Assembly: GCA_040754395.1 (NCBI GenBank)
Contig: JBFMCL010000012.1
Location: 1 to 64,000 of the forward strand
DNA length: 64,000 bases
DNA from: Nitrospirota bacterium
GTDB taxonomy: Bacteria > Nitrospirota > Thermodesulfovibrionia > Thermodesulfovibrionales > SM23-35
Reading direction: 5' to 3'
The position numbers and the translations under genes were made by a program. Of this stretch, positions 23,509 to 32,004 are shown piece by piece. Numbering within the stretch: position 1 is the stretch's first letter; every line of letters starts with the position of its first letter. The notes under the pieces were generated by a model. The model ran no database searches and had not been told where the DNA came from. It was given only the letters and a program-made list of their open reading frames with translations.

Positions 23509-24471
23509 ATGAGTCTCCCTGCCGGTCAGTCAAAAACTCGCAAAGGAGTATCCGGGAAAAAGATTCTGGTTACCGGAGGAAGTGGTTTTATAGGTTCGCA
23601 TTTATGCAAAATTCTCCTCGAGAGCGGTGCCGAAGTATATAGTGTTACCCGCAAAAAAATCCTCCACAGGAATGATGGTATTCAGTGGCAACAAGGTGAT
23701 CTCACCGAATACGAATTCGTTCATAGTCTTGTGAATACCGTGCGGCCGGATATAATTTATCATCTTGCGAGCCATGTATTCGGCTCACGTGATTTGAGCA
23801 TGGTAATGCCAACATTCAGGAATAACCTGGTGACCACGATAAACCTCCTGACGGCTGCGGCACCGTCTCGATATATCCGTGTTATCCTCACCGGTTCCAT
23901 GGAGGAACCGATGGATTGCGACGAGAGGTTTCCCTCCTCTCCCTATGCCGCTTCAAAATGGGCATGTACCGGCTATGCACGCATGTTTCATGCGCTGTAC
24001 AAAGTACCTGTGGTTATCGCGCGTGTTTTTATGGTGTATGGACCCGGGCAAAGTGACCTCAAGAAGCTCGTTCCCTATGTTACGCTCTCCTGTCTGCGCA
24101 ACGAGGTCCCGCGTCTTAGCAGTGGAACACGCAAGGTCGACTGGATCTATGTGACGGATGTTGTTGAGGGACTTATTGCAATTGCTTCCGCACCTGCAAT
24201 AGAAGGGGAAACTATCGATTTGGGTTCGGGAAGCCTGGCACCAGTTCGGACCGTTGTTGAATACATCAGACATCTCGTCAGCCCGCAGATTGAGCCGCTA
24301 TTCGGAGCCCTGAACGATCGTCCGATGGAACAAATTCGCGCTGCAAATATCCGTGATACTTACGACAAGATAGCATGGAAGCCGGTAGTCTCACTGCAAA
24401 CAGGTTTGGCTCATACGGTTGAATGGTACAGGAGAACCCATATTGATGTCAAAACAAACATTTCGGAGTGA
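23509..24471 (+). CDS. NAD-dependent nucleotide-sugar epimerase/dehydratase (SDR)
   Basis: This 320-residue extended SDR protein has NAD(P)-binding motif VTGGSGFIGSHL (residues 21-32), HLASHVFGS, and the catalytic YAASKW (Tyr/Lys). It follows the CDP-sugar genes, so 4-ketoreduction or epimerisation of the C-methylated CDP-sugar is the likely job. This would be the final step of that pathway. It starts one base after the preceding stop and its own TGA overlaps the GTG of the transporter gene, so these genes are translationally coupled. Substrate cannot be fixed from sequence. Confidence 0.88.
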   Translation: MSLPAGQSKTRKGVSGKKILVTGGSGFIGSHLCKILLESGAEVYSVTRKKILHRNDGIQWQQGDLTEYEFVHSLVNTVRPDIIYHLASHVFGSRDLSMVMPTFRNNLVTTINLLTAAAPSRYIRVILTGSMEEPMDCDERFPSSPYAASKWACTGYARMFHALYKVPVVIARVFMVYGPGQSDLKKLVPYVTLSCLRNEVPRLSSGTRKVDWIYVTDVVEGLIAIASAPAIEGETIDLGSGSLAPVRTVVEYIRHLVSPQIEPLFGALNDRPMEQIRAANIRDTYDKIAWKPVVSLQTGLAHTVEWYRRTHIDVKTNISE

Positions 24472-25328
24472 AATATTATCTGATGAAAAAAAATTATAGT
24501 GTGTCAGAATCACCGGTAATACTCCTCAGGCCTTCACCCGGCTGGGTTGCACTGAAACTGAACGAGCTGTGGGATTACAAAGAACTGCTGTACTTCCTTA
24601 TCTGGCGGGATGTAAAGGTGCGTTATAAACAGACGGTGCTTGGAGCTGGTTGGGCAATCATACAACCTTTTTTTACCATGGTAGTATTCAGCCTTTTCTT
24701 CGGCAAATTGGCGAAAATGCCGTCCGATGGGATCCCTTATCCCATATTCAGCTATGCTGCCCTCGTACCCTGGACTTTCTTCACTAATGGTCTGAACAAA
24801 GCTTCCAACAGTCTCGTCAGCAATGCGAACCTGATCAAGAAAGTCTATTTCCCGAGACTCTGTATCCCTATTGCATCCGTATTATCGGGTGTCTTTGATT
24901 TCCTCCTTTCGTTCACGGTGCTGATTGCGATGATGTTCTACTATAATCTTACGCCCACCATAAATATCGTCTGGTTGCCCTGTCTGCTTCTGCTGGCACT
25001 ATGCGCTTCCCTGAGTGTCTCTCTCTGGCTGTCGGCGATGAATGTCCAGTTCAGGGACGTGCGCTATATCGTACCGTTCATTATCCAGTTCTGGATGTTC
25101 GCAACCCCGATAGTCTACCCCAGCAGTCTTCTGCCTGAGCCCTGGCGGACTGTTTACGGCATTAATCCGATGGTCGGAGTGGTCGAAGGCTTCAGATGGG
25201 CCCTGCTGGGAACAACTACCGCGCCGGGTTCCATAATTATTGTGTCATCGTTGGTAACCTTCCTGCTTCTCGTCAGCGGCGCATTCTATTTTCGCCGTAT
25301 GGAAAAATCTTTTGCGGATGTCGCATGA
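24468..25328 (+). CDS. ABC-2 polysaccharide exporter permease (Wzm-like)
   Basis: This 286-residue inner-membrane protein has about six TM helices. Diagnostic segments are LIWRDVKVRYKQTVLGAGWAIIQP near the N-terminus, the NANLIKKVYFPR loop and QFRDVRYIVPFIIQFWMFATPIVYP. It would move lipid-linked glycan across the inner membrane with the ATPase encoded next, whose ATG overlaps its stop (ATGA). GTG 24468 overlaps the preceding stop; ATG 24483 is an alternative start. Presence of Wzm/Wzt implies at least one glycan of this locus is built completely in the cytosol. Confidence 0.94.
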   Translation: MKYYLMKKNYSVSESPVILLRPSPGWVALKLNELWDYKELLYFLIWRDVKVRYKQTVLGAGWAIIQPFFTMVVFSLFFGKLAKMPSDGIPYPIFSYAALVPWTFFTNGLNKASNSLVSNANLIKKVYFPRLCIPIASVLSGVFDFLLSFTVLIAMMFYYNLTPTINIVWLPCLLLLALCASLSVSLWLSAMNVQFRDVRYIVPFIIQFWMFATPIVYPSSLLPEPWRTVYGINPMVGVVEGFRWALLGTTTAPGSIIIVSSLVTFLLLVSGAFYFRRMEKSFADVA

Positions 25329-26641
25329 ATACCTCAAACAAAGATATCACTATCCGTCTGGACCGGATCAGTAAGCAATTCCGGATCGGGAAGCAACAGT
25401 CCGGGTACAGGACTCTCCGGGATACCATTGCAGACTCCCTGTTAGCACCATTCCGCCGTGCAGTAAGACTCATGCGGGGACAGGCATCAGCAGCCTCTGA
25501 ATTAAATGAGACCATCTGGGCCTTGAAGGATATATCAATGGAAATCAGCAAGGGTGAAGTCGTCGGACTGATCGGACGGAACGGAGCAGGCAAGAGCACC
25601 CTGCTGAAAATCCTTTCCCGCATCACGGAGCCTACTGAGGGATCCGCGGAGATCCGTGGAAGAGTCGGTTCACTCCTTGAGGTGGGAACAGGTTTTCATC
25701 CCGAACTGACGGGGCGGGAGAATGTCTATCTGAACGGGACAATACTCGGTATGAAGCGGACTGAAATCGCAGACAAGTTTGATGAAATAGTCGGTTTTGC
25801 GGAAATCGAAAAATTCATTGACACCCCGGTGAAGCATTATTCGAGCGGGATGTACCTGCGGCTTGCCTTTGCGGTAGCAGCCCACCTCGAAACAGAAATC
25901 GTCTTTGTGGACGAAGTCCTTGCAGTGGGTGATGCACGTTTCCAGAAAAGGTGCATCAGCAAGATGGAAGATATTGGCAGGGAGGGAAGGACAGTCCTCT
26001 TCGTCTCTCACAATATGCCCGCCGTCACCCGTCTCTGCAAGCGCACTATACTCCTTGAAGAAGGCCGTATAATCCAGGATGGCCCTACAAAGCAGGTCGT
26101 TTCCGGATACCTGCGGTCGCAATACGGATTGACCGGCGTCAGGGAGTGGAACGATCCTTCGACTACGCCTGGAAACGATATCGTCCGGATGCATGCGATC
26201 CGTGTTGTTGCAGAGGACGGTGTTGGGACCGATGCGATCGATATCAGGAAGAAAATCGGTCTTGAAATTGAATTCGAAGTTCTCAGGGAAGGATATCCCC
26301 TCATCCCGAACTTCGGGGTTTTAAACGAAGACGGGCAGATCGTCTTCGTCACAATAGATCAGGACACTGAATGGAGAAATATTCCGCGTCCCAAAGGGAA
26401 GTTCATAAGCACCGTCTGGATCCCCGGGAATCTGATGGCCGAGGGCACGTTTTTTGTCGGAGGGGGCATCGCAACCGAACAGCCGTTTACGGTCCATTGC
26501 GACCAGCCGTATGCGGTTGCGTTCCAGGTAATCGACACCCTTGAGGGAAATTCTGCCCGGGGCGACTATACAAGAAACCTTCCCGGAATCATCAGACCCC
26601 TCCTTCCGTGGAGCACGAAATTCAGTCCCAATGGGAAATAG
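25325..26641 (+). CDS. ABC exporter ATPase with glycan-binding C-terminus (Wzt-like)
   Basis: This 438-residue protein has an ATPase domain with Walker A GRNGAGKST, the signature YSSGMYLRLAFA and Walker B EIVFVDEVLAVGD. A C-terminal extension from about residue 260 is beta-rich and matches the Wzt_C type, which in E. coli O8/O9a recognises the capped chain end before export. That predicts a terminal modification of the glycan; the methyltransferase and acyltransferases of the locus are candidates. The start is ATG 25325, overlapping the permease stop. A longer frame from 25196 runs inside the permease gene and is rejected. Confidence 0.94.
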   Translation: MNTSNKDITIRLDRISKQFRIGKQQSGYRTLRDTIADSLLAPFRRAVRLMRGQASAASELNETIWALKDISMEISKGEVVGLIGRNGAGKSTLLKILSRITEPTEGSAEIRGRVGSLLEVGTGFHPELTGRENVYLNGTILGMKRTEIADKFDEIVGFAEIEKFIDTPVKHYSSGMYLRLAFAVAAHLETEIVFVDEVLAVGDARFQKRCISKMEDIGREGRTVLFVSHNMPAVTRLCKRTILLEEGRIIQDGPTKQVVSGYLRSQYGLTGVREWNDPSTTPGNDIVRMHAIRVVAEDGVGTDAIDIRKKIGLEIEFEVLREGYPLIPNFGVLNEDGQIVFVTIDQDTEWRNIPRPKGKFISTVWIPGNLMAEGTFFVGGGIATEQPFTVHCDQPYAVAFQVIDTLEGNSARGDYTRNLPGIIRPLLPWSTKFSPNGK

Positions 26642-26681
26642 CCATCCATAATCAGACATCTCAGATGACGGGAAGTACGAT

Positions 26682-27374
26682 TTGACAATAAACCCTCACA
26701 AGATATCTGTACTCCTTACGTTAAGAAATATGTTGATCATGTTTCTCACTTTTTTGCCGGGGAATACCGGGGCAAAATGGAGGGCATGGTATTACCGGAA
26801 GAAGTTTAGGAAATGCGGAAAAAATCTGAGGATCGGGAAAGGTGTCATTATAGAGGGTGCAGAGCATGTTACCGTAGGAGATAATGTACATATTGACCGG
26901 TATTGTATCATAGAAGCAGGAAAATTGAAGCTCACAACATGCAAGAAAATCATCTCTCAGAATGATAGTGACATCCCGGCAGGGGAATTAATCCTTGGAA
27001 ACAATATTCACATCGTCTCCTTCAGCATGCTGATTGCTGAGGGAGGTATTATGATTTCGGACAACTGCACTCTGAGTGCGGGGTCGAAAATCTATTCGAT
27101 CACCAATCTCGCTTATGATCCGGATAACAGGACGAAAAGGATTTCGATTATGCCATATGAGCAGGCGCCTTTTCTTATAGCCCCGGTCGTTCTCGAGCAG
27201 AACGTATGGATAGGCTTGCATGGCATCGTAATGCCCGGGGTCAGGCTCGGAAGAGACTCCTTTGTAGTAAGCAACTCGCTCGTAATGCACTCGTTTCCCG
27301 AGAATTCCTATATTGCCGGACAGCCTGCGAAAAGGATACGTGAAAGATTTCTCACCGAACATGCACAGGCCTGA
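26682..27374 (+). CDS. Left-handed beta-helix acyltransferase
   Basis: This 230-residue protein has hexapeptide repeats from about residue 45 onward (IGKGVIIEGAEHVTVGDNVHI, then LGNNIHIVS, ISDNCTLSAG). The late block NVWIGLHGIVMPGVRLG is typical of sugar O- or N-acetyltransferases. The N-terminus contains one hydrophobic stretch (MLIMFLTFLPG). It probably acetylates a sugar of the repeat unit, using acetyl-CoA in the cytosol. The apparent start is TTG 26682; an internal ATG exists at 26730. It is the first gene after the ABC exporter pair. Confidence 0.85.
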   Translation: MTINPHKISVLLTLRNMLIMFLTFLPGNTGAKWRAWYYRKKFRKCGKNLRIGKGVIIEGAEHVTVGDNVHIDRYCIIEAGKLKLTTCKKIISQNDSDIPAGELILGNNIHIVSFSMLIAEGGIMISDNCTLSAGSKIYSITNLAYDPDNRTKRISIMPYEQAPFLIAPVVLEQNVWIGLHGIVMPGVRLGRDSFVVSNSLVMHSFPENSYIAGQPAKRIRERFLTEHAQA

Positions 27375-27383
27375 TGCTCTCAT

Positions 27384-28466
27384 ATGAAGATACATATTAT
27401 CAGTGATGATATCCAACGCTTCGAAGACCTTAGAGAAAACTGGCACGCCGTGTATTCAGCCGACCCAAATACCACCGTCTTTCTGTCCTGGGCCTGGCTG
27501 CGTGGCTGGATAGCAGCAACCCCTTATAAATGGATAGTATTGGCAGCTCAGACGATGCCCGGATCGCCTTATGTGGCTTTTATGATCGTCGGAATGCACC
27601 ATGCAGAAATAAATGGCAGACCACAGGTGATTCTTTACATGGGTGGCAATCCGTTTTCATATCATACAGGGTTTATCTGTTTACCTGAGCATGCTGAAAA
27701 AGCGTTACCTGCCTTAGCCACATTTATCAAGAATACTTTGAACTGGCATATTTTTCATTTGAAGGAAGTCACTGATCCCCGATTAGATTTTTTTCTGAAA
27801 TGCTTTGGCCGGATGAAGTTTCAGATCAGGGAATACGACAAAACCCCATGGGTATACATTCCGCTGCCTGAAACAGTCGAACACTACGTGGAAAAAATGC
27901 TCGGGTCAAAGACCCGTCAGGAGTTAAAGCGCAGGACCCGGTTGATCGAAAACCTGAAAGAATTTCACATCTCCCATCTTGACGGTGACAGTATCCATTC
28001 AGGCATTGAGACACTGCTGGGACTTTGGCAGGCACAGTGGGGAGAGCAATCCGAGGAAACTTTAAATATGTTTCGTTCCCTATTCATGTATTGCTTCAAA
28101 AATGATCTGCTGGTGTCAAGAATATTATGGGATGGTAACGTTCCAATCGCGGGAAGCATAAGCTTTATCGACAGACAAAAAAAATACAAGGTTGCCTCAT
28201 TGAATGTTTTCAATGGCTCGTATCACAAATTTTCTCCGGGTTCTGTAATGTGTTTGCTGAGTATCAGATATGCAATCGAACAAGGCTTACGGGTATTCGA
28301 TCTTGGTGTGCACAATAAGACATACAAATACTCCTTTGGCGGACATGAAGGGTTGAACAGGAACGTTATGATCAGCAATATCGGATACATGAAAAATCTC
28401 CGGAGACAGTTGAAAATAAGAACGAGGATAAGAAACCTGCTGGGCGTCTTAAAGGATAAGGGATGA
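27384..28466 (+). CDS. FemAB/BioF2-like GNAT acyltransferase
   Basis: This 360-residue protein has the double-GNAT layout of the CelD/BioF2-like group. Typical signs are FLSWAWLRGW near the N-terminus, a central basic segment (RQELKRRTRLIENL) and the PIAGSISFI...YKVASLNVFNG strand region, ending with FDLGVHNKTYKYSFGG. Such enzymes transfer acyl or aminoacyl groups; the FemAB relatives use aminoacyl-tRNA. In a glycan locus the likely target is an amino sugar. ATG 27384 follows the previous stop by nine bases. The exact donor and acceptor are unknown. Confidence 0.78.
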   Translation: MKIHIISDDIQRFEDLRENWHAVYSADPNTTVFLSWAWLRGWIAATPYKWIVLAAQTMPGSPYVAFMIVGMHHAEINGRPQVILYMGGNPFSYHTGFICLPEHAEKALPALATFIKNTLNWHIFHLKEVTDPRLDFFLKCFGRMKFQIREYDKTPWVYIPLPETVEHYVEKMLGSKTRQELKRRTRLIENLKEFHISHLDGDSIHSGIETLLGLWQAQWGEQSEETLNMFRSLFMYCFKNDLLVSRILWDGNVPIAGSISFIDRQKKYKVASLNVFNGSYHKFSPGSVMCLLSIRYAIEQGLRVFDLGVHNKTYKYSFGGHEGLNRNVMISNIGYMKNLRRQLKIRTRIRNLLGVLKDKG

Positions 28467-28542
28467 GCACATCTTCCGGTGTGTTGCCCGAACCCCGCAG
28501 GCAAATAATGATTAGATAGTCCCCATATTGGCTTACAGACTC

Positions 28543-29334
28543 ATGAATGATATGTTGATTCAATCAGTTCTGATATGCGCACATCCTGACGACGAAGTGC
28601 TTTGGTTCAGCTCTGTGCTGGAGAAAGTAGACAAGGTAATCATCTGTTTCATGGGTGTAAGATCAGATCCGGATTGCCGTATCGAACGGCAATCAGCGCT
28701 CAACGAGTATCCCCTGAGAAATGTTCATTGCCTCGGACTCGACGAGTCAGAAACCTTTTACGGAGTCGACTGGGATAATCCTGTAACAACCGAGTACGGT
28801 CTCGAAATAGCCGATAAAAAATATCCTGACCGTCTGTACAGAGAAAATTACTTGAGTCTCATAAAAATGCTGACACCGGAACTGGAAGGATATCAGAACG
28901 TGTTTACTCATAATCCCTGGGGAGAGTACGGGAGTGATGAGCATGTGCAGATACACAGGGCCGTTACCGATATACAGAAGTCAGGGCATTATACCATGTG
29001 GTTCCCCAACTATGTCAGTAACAAATCATGCGGACTGATGGCGAGTCAGATGGACGCCATAAATTTGTCATACATCACACTGCAGACGAATAAAGAACTG
29101 GCTGCCCGGATACAGCGTCTTTACCAGAAGCACAAATGCTGGACCTGGTACGATGACTGGCAGTGGTTTAAAGAGGAAACTTTTCTCTCAAAGCCGGCTG
29201 CTGCGGAAAATGCCATGGGTTCCGGCCGGACCGTTCCCATGAACTTTATAAGAGTTCCTGCTCCTGAAAAACAGGCCAGGCGGAAGCGATTTTCAGGCGC
29301 TTCTCTCGTAGAATTCCTGACGGGCAGAGGCTGA
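28543..29334 (+). CDS. PIG-L family N-deacetylase-like protein
   Basis: This protein carries the zinc-binding AHPDDE motif at the N-terminus and a late HNPWGEYGSDEHVQIHRAV segment with the HxxH-type ligand. PIG-L/LmbE enzymes remove acetyl groups from GlcNAc-type sugars. It would free an amine on a sugar of this glycan, giving a substrate for the neighbouring FemAB-like enzyme. The start is uncertain: TTG 28528 extends it by five residues, and ATG 28552 is also possible. The C-terminus is basic (EKQARRKRFSG). Confidence 0.85.
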   Translation: MNDMLIQSVLICAHPDDEVLWFSSVLEKVDKVIICFMGVRSDPDCRIERQSALNEYPLRNVHCLGLDESETFYGVDWDNPVTTEYGLEIADKKYPDRLYRENYLSLIKMLTPELEGYQNVFTHNPWGEYGSDEHVQIHRAVTDIQKSGHYTMWFPNYVSNKSCGLMASQMDAINLSYITLQTNKELAARIQRLYQKHKCWTWYDDWQWFKEETFLSKPAAAENAMGSGRTVPMNFIRVPAPEKQARRKRFSGASLVEFLTGRG

Positions 29335-29442
29335 ATATCCAGATGGTGTTCCTGTCCCGGCAAACCATCATCACAGTTCCTTAAGAACACATTTTTCAGA
29401 AAATAAAAAAATCCGGGCATTCCATTCAAGGAAGGGATAATA

Positions 29443-30633
29443 ATGGCTAAATCGAAAAAAAATGCATTTACTGTTCCTCTTGCACGTCCTGACATTACCG
29501 GCAAGGAAATACGAACCGTCCTTGCGGTGCTCAGGACACCGTATCTGAGCTTCGGTCCCCGACTGGAGGAGTTTGAGAAGAAATTTGCAGCGTATACCGG
29601 TTCACGGTACGCCGTCGCAGTAAACAGCGGGACGGCGGGCCTGCATCTGGCAATCAAGAGCCTGGAGATTGACAGGAATGACGCAGTCATTACCACCCCT
29701 TTCAGTTTTATCGCGTCTGCGAACTGCATTTTATACGAAAACGCATTGCCGGTCTTCATCGATATCAACGAGGACACGTTCAACATTGATTCAGACCTGA
29801 TTCAGCAGTTTCTGAAAAAGGAATGCAGACGTGACAGGAAATCGGGCAGGCCCGTGCACAGAAAATCAGGAAGAACGGTGAAGGCGGTACTTCCCGTACA
29901 TGTCTTCGGCAATCCCTGTGAGATGCATCAGATCATGGAACTTGCACGGGAATACAAGCTCTCAGTCATCGAGGATGCCTGTGAGGCAGTCGGTGCGGAG
30001 TATCATGGCAAAAGGACAGGAAGCATAGGCGACGTCGGGGTGTTTGCATTCTATCCGAACAAGCAGATTACCACCGGGGAAGGCGGCATTATCACGACAA
30101 ATAATGAAAATGTGGCGAATCTCTGCAAAAGCCTCAGGAATCAGGGCAGAGACCACTACGGTGGCTGGCTCGCCCACAGGCGCTTGGGATATAATTACAG
30201 AATCAGTGACATCAATTGCGCACTTGGAATTTCACAGCTGGAGAGAATAGAAGAGATACTTCAAAAACGCGAAAAAATTGCTTTCATGTATAATGCCTTG
30301 CTCAACGGGTTCGTAAAAACTCCCGAAACGCAGAACCGCTCAAAAAGAAGCTGGTTTGTATATGTAATATGCCTTCCCGATGAGTACGAAAAGGAGACAA
30401 GAGACGATATTCTTGCAAAGCTGACTGATAGGGGGATAGGATGCAGCAACTATTTCCCTCCTATCCATCTCCAGCCGTTTTATCGGGAAACTTTCGGCTA
30501 CACAGAAGGCGACTACTGTATTACAGAACGGATATCGGCAAGGACAATAGCTCTGCCTTTTCATAATAATCTGAAGAAGTCCCAGATTGCCTATGTAACG
30601 GATAATCTGAAGGATATTCTGAATATAACCTGA
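29443..30633 (+). CDS. DegT/DnrJ/EryC1-family sugar aminotransferase with basic insert
   Basis: This is a second PLP-dependent sugar aminotransferase of 396 residues. It shows NSGTAGLHLAI, VIEDACEAVGA with the PLP-contacting Asp, and the PLP lysine in YPNKQITTGEGG. Between the usual FLKK helix and AVLPVHVFGNP it carries about fifteen additional basic residues. They include an imperfect tandem repeat, KSGRPVHR-KSGRTVK. This insert is unusual for the family. A strong AAGGAAGGG precedes the ATG. It probably makes a second amino sugar, which the nearby deacetylase and acyltransferase genes could then modify. Confidence 0.9.
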   Translation: MAKSKKNAFTVPLARPDITGKEIRTVLAVLRTPYLSFGPRLEEFEKKFAAYTGSRYAVAVNSGTAGLHLAIKSLEIDRNDAVITTPFSFIASANCILYENALPVFIDINEDTFNIDSDLIQQFLKKECRRDRKSGRPVHRKSGRTVKAVLPVHVFGNPCEMHQIMELAREYKLSVIEDACEAVGAEYHGKRTGSIGDVGVFAFYPNKQITTGEGGIITTNNENVANLCKSLRNQGRDHYGGWLAHRRLGYNYRISDINCALGISQLERIEEILQKREKIAFMYNALLNGFVKTPETQNRSKRSWFVYVICLPDEYEKETRDDILAKLTDRGIGCSNYFPPIHLQPFYRETFGYTEGDYCITERISARTIALPFHNNLKKSQIAYVTDNLKDILNIT

Positions 30634-30638
30634 TAACG

Positions 30639-31886
30639 ATGAAAAAAATTATTAAGAAGGCATTCAGAAGTCTTGGCATAGAGGTGTCCCGATACAGACC
30701 GCATCTGCCGAGCAGATTTGACCCCCTCAAGTTTAGTGATGCATGCGTAAGCCTTAAGACTGGAAAAGAGTTCAGAGGGAATATGCTTCTTTCCTTTATT
30801 ATCGAACCCTTCATGACCGAAGAAGGTGGTCATGTTTCGCAGGCCCATACCAATCCCGTTGATTCGGTACAGATAGCCCAGATATTCCTGGATCTTGGAT
30901 ATGACGTGGACGTCATCCATTACAGGAATACCACATTTATTCCCCAAAAAAACTATGCGTTCTTCGTCGGTGCGAGGACAAACTTCCAGAGAATCGCCAC
31001 ATTACTGAACAGGGGTTGTATCAAGATTGTGCATCTGGACACCGCACACTGGGTATTCAATAATTATGCTACATTCCGAAGGTCCCTTGAGGTACAGCAA
31101 CGCAAGGGGATATCCATACCGGATAGCAACAGAATTATCGAACAGAATTTGGCAATTGAATACGCAGATTATGGCACGATCGTCGGCAATCACTTTACTG
31201 CCGGCACTTATGCATATGCAAAAAAACCGATATTTGTGATTCCGCATTCAACCTGCGCGGTGTATCCGTGGCCGGAAGAAAAGAGTTTTGAACTCTGCAA
31301 AAAAAATTATGTCTGGTTTGGAAGTCACGGATTTGTTCACAAGGGACTCGATCTTGCACTGGATGCTTTTGCCGGAATGCCGGACTTCCATTTATATGTC
31401 TGCGGCCCGCTGGACAGTGAGCCAGCTTTCACCTCTGCATACCAGAAAGAACTCTTCCAGATGCCCAATATTCATTCGATCGGATGGGTTGATATACGCA
31501 GCCCTCAGTTCATCGATATCATGAACCGATGTGTTGGAACCGTCTACCCTTCCTGTGCGGAATGCGGGGCGGGCAACGTACTGACATGCATGCAGACAGG
31601 GATAATCCCTGTTCTCAGCATTGAATCCGGATCTGATATCGATCTGGCATTCGGGAGAACCCTTCAGACTTCCTCTGTTGAGGAAATACAGCAGACTGTG
31701 CGTCATATTTCCGACCTTTCTCCCGATGAACTGCAGCGTATGGCCCGTGATGCCTGGACATTCGCAAGGACCAATCATACTGTTACACGGTTTGCTGAAG
31801 AGTATAAAAAAGTGATTTCGCATATTTCCCAGGCAACCACTTCGGGAAGAATTCCCGAATACGGTGATTTTGCGCGTCACAGATAA
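30639..31886 (+). CDS. GT-B fold glycosyltransferase (GT4-like)
   Basis: This 415-residue protein appears to have two Rossmann-like halves. The C-terminal half has WFGSHGFVHKGLDLALDAF followed by FHLYVCGPL, then the donor-binding acidic region SCAECGAGNVLTCMQTGIIPV. In GT4 enzymes the corresponding E-x7-E contacts the nucleotide sugar; here the residues are CAECGAGN. The N-terminal half begins with a short basic segment, so membrane association is likely. It starts five bases after the aminotransferase stop. Linkage and donor cannot be deduced. Confidence 0.82.
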   Translation: MKKIIKKAFRSLGIEVSRYRPHLPSRFDPLKFSDACVSLKTGKEFRGNMLLSFIIEPFMTEEGGHVSQAHTNPVDSVQIAQIFLDLGYDVDVIHYRNTTFIPQKNYAFFVGARTNFQRIATLLNRGCIKIVHLDTAHWVFNNYATFRRSLEVQQRKGISIPDSNRIIEQNLAIEYADYGTIVGNHFTAGTYAYAKKPIFVIPHSTCAVYPWPEEKSFELCKKNYVWFGSHGFVHKGLDLALDAFAGMPDFHLYVCGPLDSEPAFTSAYQKELFQMPNIHSIGWVDIRSPQFIDIMNRCVGTVYPSCAECGAGNVLTCMQTGIIPVLSIESGSDIDLAFGRTLQTSSVEEIQQTVRHISDLSPDELQRMARDAWTFARTNHTVTRFAEEYKKVISHISQATTSGRIPEYGDFARHR

Positions 31887-32004
31887 TTTTTTTATTCACT
31901 GCCTTTCCTTTGCCAGTCAGTGAAGTTATGTACACACTGCAAATCAGATTTCTTTACGAAATTTTGATATTTATATCGCACCCATAACAGGAGGGGAAAA
32001 AAAG

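Noticed and set aside
25196-25324. N-terminal extension of the Wzt-like ATPase
   Set aside because: It lies wholly inside the permease gene in another frame. The ATG at 25325 overlapping the permease stop gives the normal family start.
31892-31925. Terminator candidate TTCACTG...CAGTGAA before the LamG gene
   Set aside because: The stem is present, but the T-run is on the wrong side for plus-strand termination and the loop is 16 bases.
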